NCBI GenBank assembly: GCA_044226785.1
Contig: JBGAGK010000009.1
Span: 62,001 to 126,000 of the forward strand
Source: TMP-86 sp039807285
Lineage (GTDB): Bacteria > Pseudomonadota > Gammaproteobacteria > Steroidobacterales > Steroidobacteraceae
Length of the DNA: 64,000 bases
Reading direction: 5' to 3'
The notes below the pieces were generated by a model, which was not told the origin of the DNA, did not search any database, and worked only from the letters and a program-made list of their open reading frames with translations. Shown here one piece after another: positions 34,374-42,669 of the stretch (the first letter of the stretch is position 1; every line of letters begins with the position of its first letter). A program made the position numbers and the translations under genes.

Positions 34374-36337
34374 TTCCTGAACTTGGACAATTTTCGCTGA
34401 TCCTTGCGCTGCTGCTTTCGGTGGCCCAGGCATTCTTTGGGCTCATGGGCGCCTGGCGGAGCGACGCAGGCTGGATGACGGTCGTACGACCTGCCGTGGC
34501 CGGCCAGTTCGTTTTCGTGGTTCTGGCCTTCGGCGCGCTGGTGTATGCCTTCGTGACCAGCGATTTTTCCGTCGCTTACGTGGCGCAGAACTCCAACAGC
34601 CAGCTGCCGCTGTTCTTCAAGGTGGCCGCCCTCTGGGGCGCACACGAAGGCTCGCTCCTGCTGTGGATCCTGATCCTGTCCTCCTGGACACTCGCGGTGG
34701 CGGCCCTGAGCAGCCGCCTTCCCTCGAGCTTCTCCAGCCGCGTGCTCGGTATCATGGGTCTGATCAGCGCGGGTTTCATGCTGTTCACGCTCTGGACCTC
34801 GAGCCCCTTCCACCGGCTGATGCCGGCGGCCGCAGAAGGGGCGGACCTGAATCCCGTTCTCCAGGATTTTGCGCTGGCCCTTCATCCACCGATGCTCTAC
34901 ACAGGCTATGTGGGCTTTTCGGTGGCTTTTGCGTTCGCCTGTGCCGCCATGCTCGAAGGAAAGCTCGATCAGTCCTGGGCCCGCTGGACCCGGCCCTGGA
35001 CCCTGGCCGCCTGGCTGTTCCAGACCATGGGTATCGCGCTCGGGAGCTGGTGGGCGTATTACGAGCTGGGATGGGGCGGGTGGTGGTTCTGGGATCCGGT
35101 CGAGAATGCCTCGTTCATGCCCTGGCTTGCCGGCACGGCGCTCATCCATTCGCTGGCGGTGACCGAGCGACGCGGGATCTTCAAGAGCTGGACACTGCTG
35201 CTGGCGATATTCGCATTCGCCCTGAGTCTGATCGGCACCTTCCTGGTTCGCTCCGGCGTGCTGGTTTCCGTGCACTCCTTCGCAACCGACCCGACCCGCG
35301 GCTACTACATCCTCGGATTCCTGCTCGTGACAGTGGGTGGCTCGCTCGGACTGTACGCGTGGCGCGCACCTCGCCTGTACTCCACGGGTGGGTTCGAGAT
35401 GTGGTCGCGGGAATTTTTCCTGCTGGTGAACAATGTGCTGCTGGCGATCGCGGCGGGACTCGTCCTGTGGGGCACGCTGGCCCCGCTGATCTACGAGATG
35501 CTCGGCATCGGCAAGATCTCGGTGGGCCCACCGGTGTTCACCCTGATGTTCCTGGTCCCGATGCTGCCGCTGCTGTTGATACTGGCTCCCGGCATGCACG
35601 CAGCCTGGAAGCGCGGTCGGCTCACCGCGATTGCGGGCCCTTTGTGGCGGCTGCTGGCCGTTGCCGTGGGGATTGCCTTGCTGGTCACCCTGGCCGGATT
35701 CGGGCGGGTAGGCTGGCTGGGGCTGATCGGCTTTTCGGCCGGCATCTGGATCGTCTTTTCCTCGCTCCTGGAACCCCTCCAGCGCTGGCGCGCCGGGCAT
35801 CGGCTCACGGGTGCGGTCGCGGGCATGGCACTGGCACACCTGGGCATCGGGCTTTTCACCATCGGCGTCACGGCCGTGGAAAACTACAAGATCGAAAAGG
35901 ATGTGGCGCTGAGACCCGGCTCATCGTTCACGATCGGCGGCTACACCTTCCGATACGTGGATGCGAAGCCCGTCGAGGGTCCGAACTACGATGCCGTGCA
36001 GGCGAGAGTCGAAGTCTCCCGAAGTGGCCGCATCATCGCACGGCTCGATCCGCAGAAACGCCAGTATCGCGCCCGGCAGATGGCCATGAGCGAGGCCGCC
36101 ATCGATGTGGGCTGGACCCGTGATCTGTTCGTGGCCATGGGCGATGATCTCGGGCAGGGTGCCTGGAGCATGCGCCTGCAGTACAAACCGCTGATCCGAC
36201 TGATCTGGCTGGGCGCCCTGGTCATGGCCATCGGGGGTGTGGTGGCAGCCAGTGATCGCCGATACCGGAGGCGCGATGTCCCCGAACCTGTTCCGGCAGA
36301 ACCGGCCGTGCGGACGCCGCTGGTGGAGAGCGGCTGA
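34370..36337 (+). CDS. ccmF: Cytochrome c heme lyase subunit CcmF
   Basis: This 655-residue protein spans the membrane about 15 times. It has the tryptophan-rich motif WGGWWFWDPVENASFMPWLA and conserved histidines (ALHPPMLYTG, IHSLAVTERRG). It receives heme from CcmE and ligates it to apocytochrome with CcmH. ATG 34370 overlaps the ccmE stop. Confidence 0.97.
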   Translation: MIPELGQFSLILALLLSVAQAFFGLMGAWRSDAGWMTVVRPAVAGQFVFVVLAFGALVYAFVTSDFSVAYVAQNSNSQLPLFFKVAALWGAHEGSLLLWILILSSWTLAVAALSSRLPSSFSSRVLGIMGLISAGFMLFTLWTSSPFHRLMPAAAEGADLNPVLQDFALALHPPMLYTGYVGFSVAFAFACAAMLEGKLDQSWARWTRPWTLAAWLFQTMGIALGSWWAYYELGWGGWWFWDPVENASFMPWLAGTALIHSLAVTERRGIFKSWTLLLAIFAFALSLIGTFLVRSGVLVSVHSFATDPTRGYYILGFLLVTVGGSLGLYAWRAPRLYSTGGFEMWSREFFLLVNNVLLAIAAGLVLWGTLAPLIYEMLGIGKISVGPPVFTLMFLVPMLPLLLILAPGMHAAWKRGRLTAIAGPLWRLLAVAVGIALLVTLAGFGRVGWLGLIGFSAGIWIVFSSLLEPLQRWRAGHRLTGAVAGMALAHLGIGLFTIGVTAVENYKIEKDVALRPGSSFTIGGYTFRYVDAKPVEGPNYDAVQARVEVSRSGRIIARLDPQKRQYRARQMAMSEAAIDVGWTRDLFVAMGDDLGQGAWSMRLQYKPLIRLIWLGALVMAIGGVVAASDRRYRRRDVPEPVPAEPAVRTPLVESG

Positions 36338-36876
36338 TGTGGAAGTATCTGCTGCCCATCGGCGCGTTTTTCGCCATGGTGGTGTTCTTCGTGCTGGGCC
36401 TGAGGCCGGACCGGGATATCCATGCGTTGCCGTCGCCCCTGATCGGCAAGAGCGCACCGCTGTTCACCTTGCCCGACGTCATGGATCCGGCCAGAACGGT
36501 GAGCAACCGGCCCCTGACCGGGCAGGTTTATGTCCTCAATGTGTGGGGGACCTGGTGCATCGCCTGCCGCGAGGAGCATGAAACGCTGTTGGCCCTGTCC
36601 AGGCAGAACGTCGTCCCGTTCCTGGGTCTGGACTGGAAGGACGAAAGGGATCGCGCGCAGCAATGGCTGGCGCAACTGGGGAATCCCTACTCGGCGGTTG
36701 CGTTCGACGACAAGGGAGAGGTGGCCATCAACTGGGGCGTTTACGGTGCGCCCGAGACCTACCTCGTCGACCGGAAGGGACGAATCGTTTTCAAGCACAT
36801 CGCACCCATGACCTTCGATGTCTGGAAGCGCGAGTTCCTGCCCCGCATCGAGGCTGCACGGAAGGATGCAGGATGA
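36337..36876 (+). CDS. ccmG: Thiol:disulfide interchange protein CcmG/DsbE
   Basis: The 179-residue protein has a membrane anchor followed by a thioredoxin fold with active site GTWCIACREE (Cys74, Cys77) and the cis-Pro region GVYGAPETYLVD. It reduces apocytochrome or CcmH cysteines in the periplasm. Its ATG shares a base with the ccmF stop. Confidence 0.96.
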   Translation: MWKYLLPIGAFFAMVVFFVLGLRPDRDIHALPSPLIGKSAPLFTLPDVMDPARTVSNRPLTGQVYVLNVWGTWCIACREEHETLLALSRQNVVPFLGLDWKDERDRAQQWLAQLGNPYSAVAFDDKGEVAINWGVYGAPETYLVDRKGRIVFKHIAPMTFDVWKREFLPRIEAARKDAG

Positions 36877-37301
36877 GCCGCAGCCGCCCGATTCTCGCGA
36901 TAGCCTTGTTCCTGCTGGCACTGCCCCAGGCAGAGGCGATCGACGAGCATGGCCAGCTGGAGGATCCAGCCCTGCAATCGCGCTATGAGCGGCTGACCCA
37001 TGAGCTTCGCTGTGTGGTGTGCCAGAACGAATCCGTGGCCGACTCCGATGCATTCCTGGCGCGGGACCTTCGTACGCAGGTCCAGCAGATGCTGGTGGCG
37101 GGAAAGAGCAACGAGCAGATCCTGGACTTCATGACCGACCGATATGGGGAATTCGTCCGCTATCGCCCGCCCCTGGATGCGAAGACGCTGTCCCTGTGGG
37201 GCGCTCCTTTCGTCCTGTTGTTCATCGGCCTCGTGATCATCTGGCGTATCATGCGTCAGCGCATGGCACAGCCGATCGAGGACGAGCCTCCTGCGCTCTG
37301 A
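36873..37301 (+). CDS. ccmH: Cytochrome c maturation protein CcmH
   Basis: The 142-residue protein has a signal peptide, the motif LRCVVCQNESVADSDA (Cys47, Cys50) and one C-terminal membrane helix. It holds apocytochrome thiols for heme ligation. ATG 36873 overlaps the ccmG stop. This is the short CcmH form; the TPR part is a separate gene, ccmI. Confidence 0.95.
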   Translation: MSRSRPILAIALFLLALPQAEAIDEHGQLEDPALQSRYERLTHELRCVVCQNESVADSDAFLARDLRTQVQQMLVAGKSNEQILDFMTDRYGEFVRYRPPLDAKTLSLWGAPFVLLFIGLVIIWRIMRQRMAQPIEDEPPAL

Positions 37302-37307
37302 CCCGGG

Positions 37308-38315
37308 ATGACCATTTTCATCATCCTTGCGGCCGTGATGGCCCTGGCTGCATCGGCCCTGATCGCGTGGCCCCTGATCCGCGCGCGGCGCACTCCCTGG
37401 ACACCGCTGGCTGCAGGCCTGCTCATCATGGTGCTGTCAGGATTGCTGTACTGGCGCTGGTCGAACTGGGACTGGAGCGGGCGGCAGGCCGCACCCGATG
37501 CAGCCCAGATTCAGGACATGGTGGCGCGGCTGGAGCAGAAGCTGGCGAAGGAGCCTGATGACCTGCAGGGCTGGCTGATGCTGGGCCGCTCCTGCATGGC
37601 GCTCGAGCGCTTCGACGATGCCCTCGCAGCCTACGATCATGCGCTGAAGCTCGCCAGGGGCCAGGATCCTGAAAGCGCCCTGGGGATGGGGGAGGCCATG
37701 GCCATGCAGGCCGGCGGCCAGATCACCCCGCCTGCAGCAAGGATGTTCGAATTGGCCGTATCACTGGCGCCACAGAATCCGAAGGCCCTCCTGTATGGCG
37801 GCTTCGCCGCAGCCGGCCGGGGTGACAGGGCGTTGGCGAGAACCCGCTGGAATGCCCTTAAAGACCTGCATCCGCCCCCCGAACTCGTCCGGCTGATCGA
37901 TGCTCGACTGGCGGAACTGGATGCATCCGCCGCTACCGGACCCCCGGACAGCTCACCGGATTCATCCACCGGGGGCGGCATCACCCTGACCATACACCTT
38001 TCGCCTGTCCTGGCATCGCGCGTCAAGCCGGATTCGGTCCTTTACCTGTTCGCCAGCGTGCCTGGCGAGCGTGGTCCACCGCTGGCCGTGAAGCGCCTGA
38101 CCGCGGCCGCTTTGGGCGAGCCGGTTACGCTGTCTGCCGAAGACTCCATGCTCAAGGGACGATCCTTCGAAAAGGGGCAGACCCTTCAGTTGACGGGGCG
38201 CATTTCCTTCAATGGCCAACCCCTGCCTGCACCGGGAGACCTGTACGGGAATCTCACGTACACTGTTGGCAAGGATGGCACGCGTGAACTTCTGATCGAT
38301 CGCGTTGCCCAATAG
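37308..38315 (+). CDS. ccmI: Cytochrome c maturation TPR protein CcmI
   Basis: The 335-residue protein has two N-terminal membrane helices. TPR units follow (LQGWLMLGRSCMALERFDDA, then AAYDHALKLA and FELAVSLAPQNPKALLYGG), along with a C-terminal beta domain. It chaperones apocytochrome c to CcmFH. It is the last gene of the ccm operon. Confidence 0.92.
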   Translation: MTIFIILAAVMALAASALIAWPLIRARRTPWTPLAAGLLIMVLSGLLYWRWSNWDWSGRQAAPDAAQIQDMVARLEQKLAKEPDDLQGWLMLGRSCMALERFDDALAAYDHALKLARGQDPESALGMGEAMAMQAGGQITPPAARMFELAVSLAPQNPKALLYGGFAAAGRGDRALARTRWNALKDLHPPPELVRLIDARLAELDASAATGPPDSSPDSSTGGGITLTIHLSPVLASRVKPDSVLYLFASVPGERGPPLAVKRLTAAALGEPVTLSAEDSMLKGRSFEKGQTLQLTGRISFNGQPLPAPGDLYGNLTYTVGKDGTRELLIDRVAQ

Positions 38316-38342
38316 CAACATCGTGCGGCCGGAGAGCTGCAC

Positions 38343-39527
38343 TTGACCTGGCGGGATTGGTCGGCATTCATGAGCGTGTCCATCGATCGCGAATCCGGCG
38401 TATTCCAGAGCCGGATTACCGCGAAGCACATTCGTTACACATTGATCATCGCAGGTGCTGCGGTGCTGGCCATCCTCCTGTGGCGCATCGGCCAGATGGT
38501 GCTCGCCGGCCATGCGGTTCCACAGAAGCAGAACATCCCGCTGGTCAATATCTCCCGGGTCAAGGTCAGTGACGCACCCACCCTGGTCTCCATCACCGGC
38601 ACCATCAGCGCCCGTTACGATATCCCCATCGGCGTAGAAGGCGACGGCGGCCGCGTCTCCCGGATCTACGTGGAATCGGGGGATCGGGTCAGGCGAGGCC
38701 AGCTGCTGGCCAAGATCGACGAATCCGTACTGACACCCCAGGTCGCGAGTCTTGCCGCTGCGCTCGACCAGGCCAGGGCGGAGGCCGACCTTGCCCGCGC
38801 GGAATACCGGCGCGCCGAAAGCGTTCAGGCTTCGGGCGCACTGTCATTCGAGGAGATCGAGCGCCGCAAGTCAGCAGCCATTTCCGCCGATGCGAAAGTC
38901 AAGCTGGCATCGGCGCAACTCGCCGAAATGCAGGCCCGTCTGGGCCGGACCGATGTCAGGGCACCTGCCGACGGCACAATCCTCACCCGCACGGTGGAAG
39001 TGGGGCAGACGGTGACGCCAGGTGGATCTGCCCTGTTCCGCCTTTCCGAGGGCGGTGAGGTGGAACTGCGCGGTCAGATCGCCGAGCAGGACATGCCCCT
39101 GTTGAAGGTCGGTCAGAAGGCGACCGTGAAGCTCACTGGCATTTCCAGGCCCTTCGAGGGGCAGATCCGGTTGCTGGGTGCCGTCATCGATCCGCAGACC
39201 CGCCTCGGAAGCGTAAGGGTGGCGCTTGAGCCTGATGTGGACCTTCGACCGGGAGCCTTTGCAAAGGCAGACGTCACGGTCAGCCATGCACAGCGAGTGA
39301 TCGTGCCCCAGACCGCCGTGCTGACCGATGAGAAGGGCTCTTACGTCATGCTCGTCGACCCGCAGGGCAGAGTCGAACGTCGAAATGTGAAGGTCGCCGA
39401 AACCAGCTCCGAGGGGGTCCTGATCGCTGCCGGCCTGTCCAATGCAGACCATGTGGTCACGACGGCCGGTGCCTTCCTGCAGGAGGGCGAACGGGTCAAC
39501 GTTCCTTCCGGAAACAAGTACCCGTGA
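38343..39527 (+). CDS. RND efflux periplasmic adaptor (membrane fusion protein)
   Basis: The 394-residue protein has an N-terminal membrane helix, the first lipoyl half (GGRVSRIYVESGDRVRRGQ), an alpha-helical hairpin with coiled-coil residues (ALDQARAEADLARAEYRRAE) and the second lipoyl half (APADGTILTRTVEVGQ). Beta-barrel and proximal domains follow. TTG 38343 is taken because GGAGAG is 8 bases upstream; ATG 38370 is an alternative. It is coupled to the pump by a 4-base overlap. No outer-membrane channel gene is adjacent. Confidence 0.9.
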   Translation: MTWRDWSAFMSVSIDRESGVFQSRITAKHIRYTLIIAGAAVLAILLWRIGQMVLAGHAVPQKQNIPLVNISRVKVSDAPTLVSITGTISARYDIPIGVEGDGGRVSRIYVESGDRVRRGQLLAKIDESVLTPQVASLAAALDQARAEADLARAEYRRAESVQASGALSFEEIERRKSAAISADAKVKLASAQLAEMQARLGRTDVRAPADGTILTRTVEVGQTVTPGGSALFRLSEGGEVELRGQIAEQDMPLLKVGQKATVKLTGISRPFEGQIRLLGAVIDPQTRLGSVRVALEPDVDLRPGAFAKADVTVSHAQRVIVPQTAVLTDEKGSYVMLVDPQGRVERRNVKVAETSSEGVLIAAGLSNADHVVTTAGAFLQEGERVNVPSGNKYP

Positions 39528-42500
39528 AGAACATTTCGGCATGGGCCATCCGGCACCCGATCGTGCCGCTCGTGCTGTTCGTCGTGCTGTTCTTCGTGGG
39601 CGTGATCTCCTTCAGGATGCTGCCGATCAATCTGCAGCCGGATGTCTCCTATCCGGTGGTCAGCATCATGATCTCGCAACCCGGCGCTGCGCCGGCTGAA
39701 CTCGAAACCCAGATTGCGCAGAAGGTCGAGGGCCAGATCGCCAGTCTGGGAAACATCCACAACATCAACACGCGGCTCACCGAGGGGCTGTCGTTCACCA
39801 ACGTGGAGTTCCAGATCGGAACCCCCATCGATCGCGCGGTCAACGATGTCCGAGACGCCGTGTCCAAGGTGCGCAGCCAGCTTCCGCAGGGCATTGACGA
39901 GCCGCAGATCCAGCGCATGGATGTCGATGGTGGGCCGTTTTCCTATTACGCCGTCACTACCACCGACCTTACCCTGGAAGAGCTGAGCTGGTTCGTCGAC
40001 AACACGATCAACAAGCGCCTGCTGGGTGTCAAGGGTGTAGCCCAGGTGTTCCGGGATGGCGGCCTGGACCGGGAGATCCGGGTGAATCTGGATCCTGCGC
40101 GCATGCAGGCATTGGGCCTGACCGCCGTGGAAGTCAACCAGCAGTTGCGGCAGCTGAATCTGGATGCGCCGGGAGGGCGCGCGGAAATCGGAGGAGGCGA
40201 GCAGTCGATCCGGGTGCGAGGCGGTGCCAGAACTGCACGTGAGCTGGGCAATGCCCACATCTCCCTTTCCGCCGATCGCTTCGTTCGCCTGAACGACATC
40301 GCCGATGTGGTCGATGGTGTGGCCGAAGTCCGTCATCTGTCACGCCTTGACGGCCGAAACGCCGTGTCATTCGGGGTCGCCAAAGCCAAGGGCGCTTCCG
40401 AGGTCACGGTGGCCAGCCTGGTCGACCAGGAATTGAAGAAGATCAGCGCGGAAAATCCGCGCATCCACATCACCCGGGTATTCACCACGGTCGATCACAC
40501 CCTTTCCACCTATCACTCGGCAATCAGCACCCTGGTGGAGGGATCCGTTCTGGCCGTGGTCGTGGTCTGGCTGTTCCTGCGCAATGGATATGCGACGGCG
40601 ATCTCGGCGCTCGCCATTCCGCTTTCTGCCGTACCGACATTCGCATTCATGGAATTCGCGGGCTTCACACTCAACCAGATCACCCTGCTTGCGCTGTCGC
40701 TGGTCGCGGGCGTGCTCGTTGACGATGCCATCGTGGAGATCGAGAACATCGTGCGCCACATGCGCATGGGCAAGACGGCCTACCAGGCCGCGCTGGATGC
40801 AGCCGATGAAATCGGCCTGGCAGTGGTCGCCACGTCCTTCACCATCATTGCGGTGTTCCTGCCGGTGAGTTTCATGGGCGGCCTGACCGGTCAGTACTTC
40901 AAGCAGTTCGGGCTGACCGTGGCGGTCGCGGTCTTCATTTCGCTCCTGGTGGCGCGACTCATCACGCCGGTGATCGCCGCCTTCACGTTGCGTCCTGATA
41001 CCGCGCACAGCCCGCATGATGGACCCATCATGAGCTTTTATCTCAGGGCTCTGGACTGGTGTGTCCATCATCGCTGGCGCACCATTGCGGCCGGCACGCT
41101 GTTCTTTGCCCTCTCGGTGGGCCTGATGATGCTCATCCCCAGGGCATTCGTGCCGCCGGATGACTTTTCGGCCTCGCAGCTGAGCATCGAGCTGCCGCCG
41201 GGGGTCACACTGGGCGAAACGTCGCGGATATCAGCCACCGCGGCCGCCATACTCCTCGAGCAGCCCGAGGTTCTCAGTGTCACTGAATCCATTGGCGATG
41301 ATGGCGATGTCCGCAAGGCCGAGCTGTACATCCAGCTGGTAGCGCCGCGACAGCGCAAACTCAGCCAGAAGGCATGGGAGCAGAAGATGTCGCCCCTCCT
41401 GGCGGGCATCCCGGATGGGCGCATCAATTTTGCCGCCCAGGACAATGGAGGCGGGCGCGACGTGATGCTGTACCTTGCCGGAGACAATCCGCACCAGGTG
41501 CACGATGTGGCGGAAGCGGTGCTGGGCGAGATGCGCGGCCTCAGGGAGTTGCGCGAACCCCGCATCAATGGTGATCTGCCAAGGCCCGAGATCATCGTGC
41601 GCCCGCGACTGGATATCGCCGCGCAGCTCGGTGTGAGCGTGGACGCCATCAGCCAGACAATTCGCATCGCGACCATCGGCGATCTTCCGCAGTTCGGCGC
41701 GAAGTTCTCGCTCGCCGACCGTCAGATTCCGATCCGCGTCAGTCTCACTGCCGGCGCGCGCCACGACCTGTCAACACTGGAGAATCTTCCGTTGCCGACG
41801 GCCGCGGGCGGCAGCGTGCCGCTCAAGTCAGTGGCCAATGTCAGCTTTGGACAGGGCCCTTCCACGATCCGCCGTTACAACCAGACACGCCGGGTAGCGG
41901 TCGAAGCCGACCTTTCCCCGGGGGTGCAACTCGGCAGCGCCATGGACCGGATCAAGGCACTTCCGGCGCTTCGGAATCTGCCACAGGGCGTTCGCCTGGT
42001 CGAGGTCGGCTCCGCCGAGTACATGAACGAATTGTTCACCAACTTCCTGCTGGCCATGGGCGCCGGTGTGCTGATGGTATTCGCCGTGCTGGTCCTGCTG
42101 TTCGCGCGGGTCTTCCAGCCCATCACCATCCTGTCTGCACTGCCGCTTTCGCTGGGTGGTGCGGCGCTCGCACTGGTGCTGACGGGGATACCCTTCTCGC
42201 TGCCTGTGGTGATCGGGGTGATCATGCTGATGGGTATCGTGGCGAAGAATTCCATTCTCCTGGTGGATTTTGCCATCGAGGAAATGAGGGCAGGGCGGTC
42301 CCGGCTGGAGGCCATCAAGGAGTCGGGCCACAAGCGTGCACGGCCCATCGTCATGACCACCGTGGCCATGGTGGCAGGGATGCTGCCCGTGGCACTGGGC
42401 ATTGGCGGAGACTCCTCGTTCCGCGCGCCGATGGCCATTGCCGTGATCGGTGGTCTGATCACCTCGACCTTGCTGACGCTGGTCATTGTACCCGCGGTGT

Positions 42501-42592
42501 TTACCGTCATAGATGATCTGGAGCGCTGGATTGCGCCAAAAACCAGGCGCATACTCTCGGCATCACAAGGCCAGCTGCAACATCAACCCTGA
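39524..42592 (+). CDS. RND efflux pump, HAE-1-like inner-membrane transporter
   Basis: The 1022-residue protein has the standard twelve-helix, two-porter-domain plan: AIRHPIVPLVLFVVL at the start, GVLVDDAIVEIENI with the paired Asp of helix 4 for proton relay, and GIVAKNSILLVDFAIEEMR in the second half. GTG 39524 overlaps the adaptor stop. It would expel hydrophobic or amphiphilic compounds; the substrate is unknown. Confidence 0.94.
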   Translation: MKNISAWAIRHPIVPLVLFVVLFFVGVISFRMLPINLQPDVSYPVVSIMISQPGAAPAELETQIAQKVEGQIASLGNIHNINTRLTEGLSFTNVEFQIGTPIDRAVNDVRDAVSKVRSQLPQGIDEPQIQRMDVDGGPFSYYAVTTTDLTLEELSWFVDNTINKRLLGVKGVAQVFRDGGLDREIRVNLDPARMQALGLTAVEVNQQLRQLNLDAPGGRAEIGGGEQSIRVRGGARTARELGNAHISLSADRFVRLNDIADVVDGVAEVRHLSRLDGRNAVSFGVAKAKGASEVTVASLVDQELKKISAENPRIHITRVFTTVDHTLSTYHSAISTLVEGSVLAVVVVWLFLRNGYATAISALAIPLSAVPTFAFMEFAGFTLNQITLLALSLVAGVLVDDAIVEIENIVRHMRMGKTAYQAALDAADEIGLAVVATSFTIIAVFLPVSFMGGLTGQYFKQFGLTVAVAVFISLLVARLITPVIAAFTLRPDTAHSPHDGPIMSFYLRALDWCVHHRWRTIAAGTLFFALSVGLMMLIPRAFVPPDDFSASQLSIELPPGVTLGETSRISATAAAILLEQPEVLSVTESIGDDGDVRKAELYIQLVAPRQRKLSQKAWEQKMSPLLAGIPDGRINFAAQDNGGGRDVMLYLAGDNPHQVHDVAEAVLGEMRGLRELREPRINGDLPRPEIIVRPRLDIAAQLGVSVDAISQTIRIATIGDLPQFGAKFSLADRQIPIRVSLTAGARHDLSTLENLPLPTAAGGSVPLKSVANVSFGQGPSTIRRYNQTRRVAVEADLSPGVQLGSAMDRIKALPALRNLPQGVRLVEVGSAEYMNELFTNFLLAMGAGVLMVFAVLVLLFARVFQPITILSALPLSLGGAALALVLTGIPFSLPVVIGVIMLMGIVAKNSILLVDFAIEEMRAGRSRLEAIKESGHKRARPIVMTTVAMVAGMLPVALGIGGDSSFRAPMAIAVIGGLITSTLLTLVIVPAVFTVIDDLERWIAPKTRRILSASQGQLQHQP

Positions 42593-42669
42593 AGCAAGGC
42601 TTGCGGGATTCAGTGTGATGGACGGCGCCGGCAGAAAATAACAGCCAATTTGAAGATCGGGGAGATTTG

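Noticed and set aside
34214..35839. 541-codon open frame on the minus strand opposite ccmE/ccmF
   Set aside because: Composition is a Gln/Arg/His-rich mirror of a GC-rich membrane gene, and ccmF on the other strand has full family motifs.
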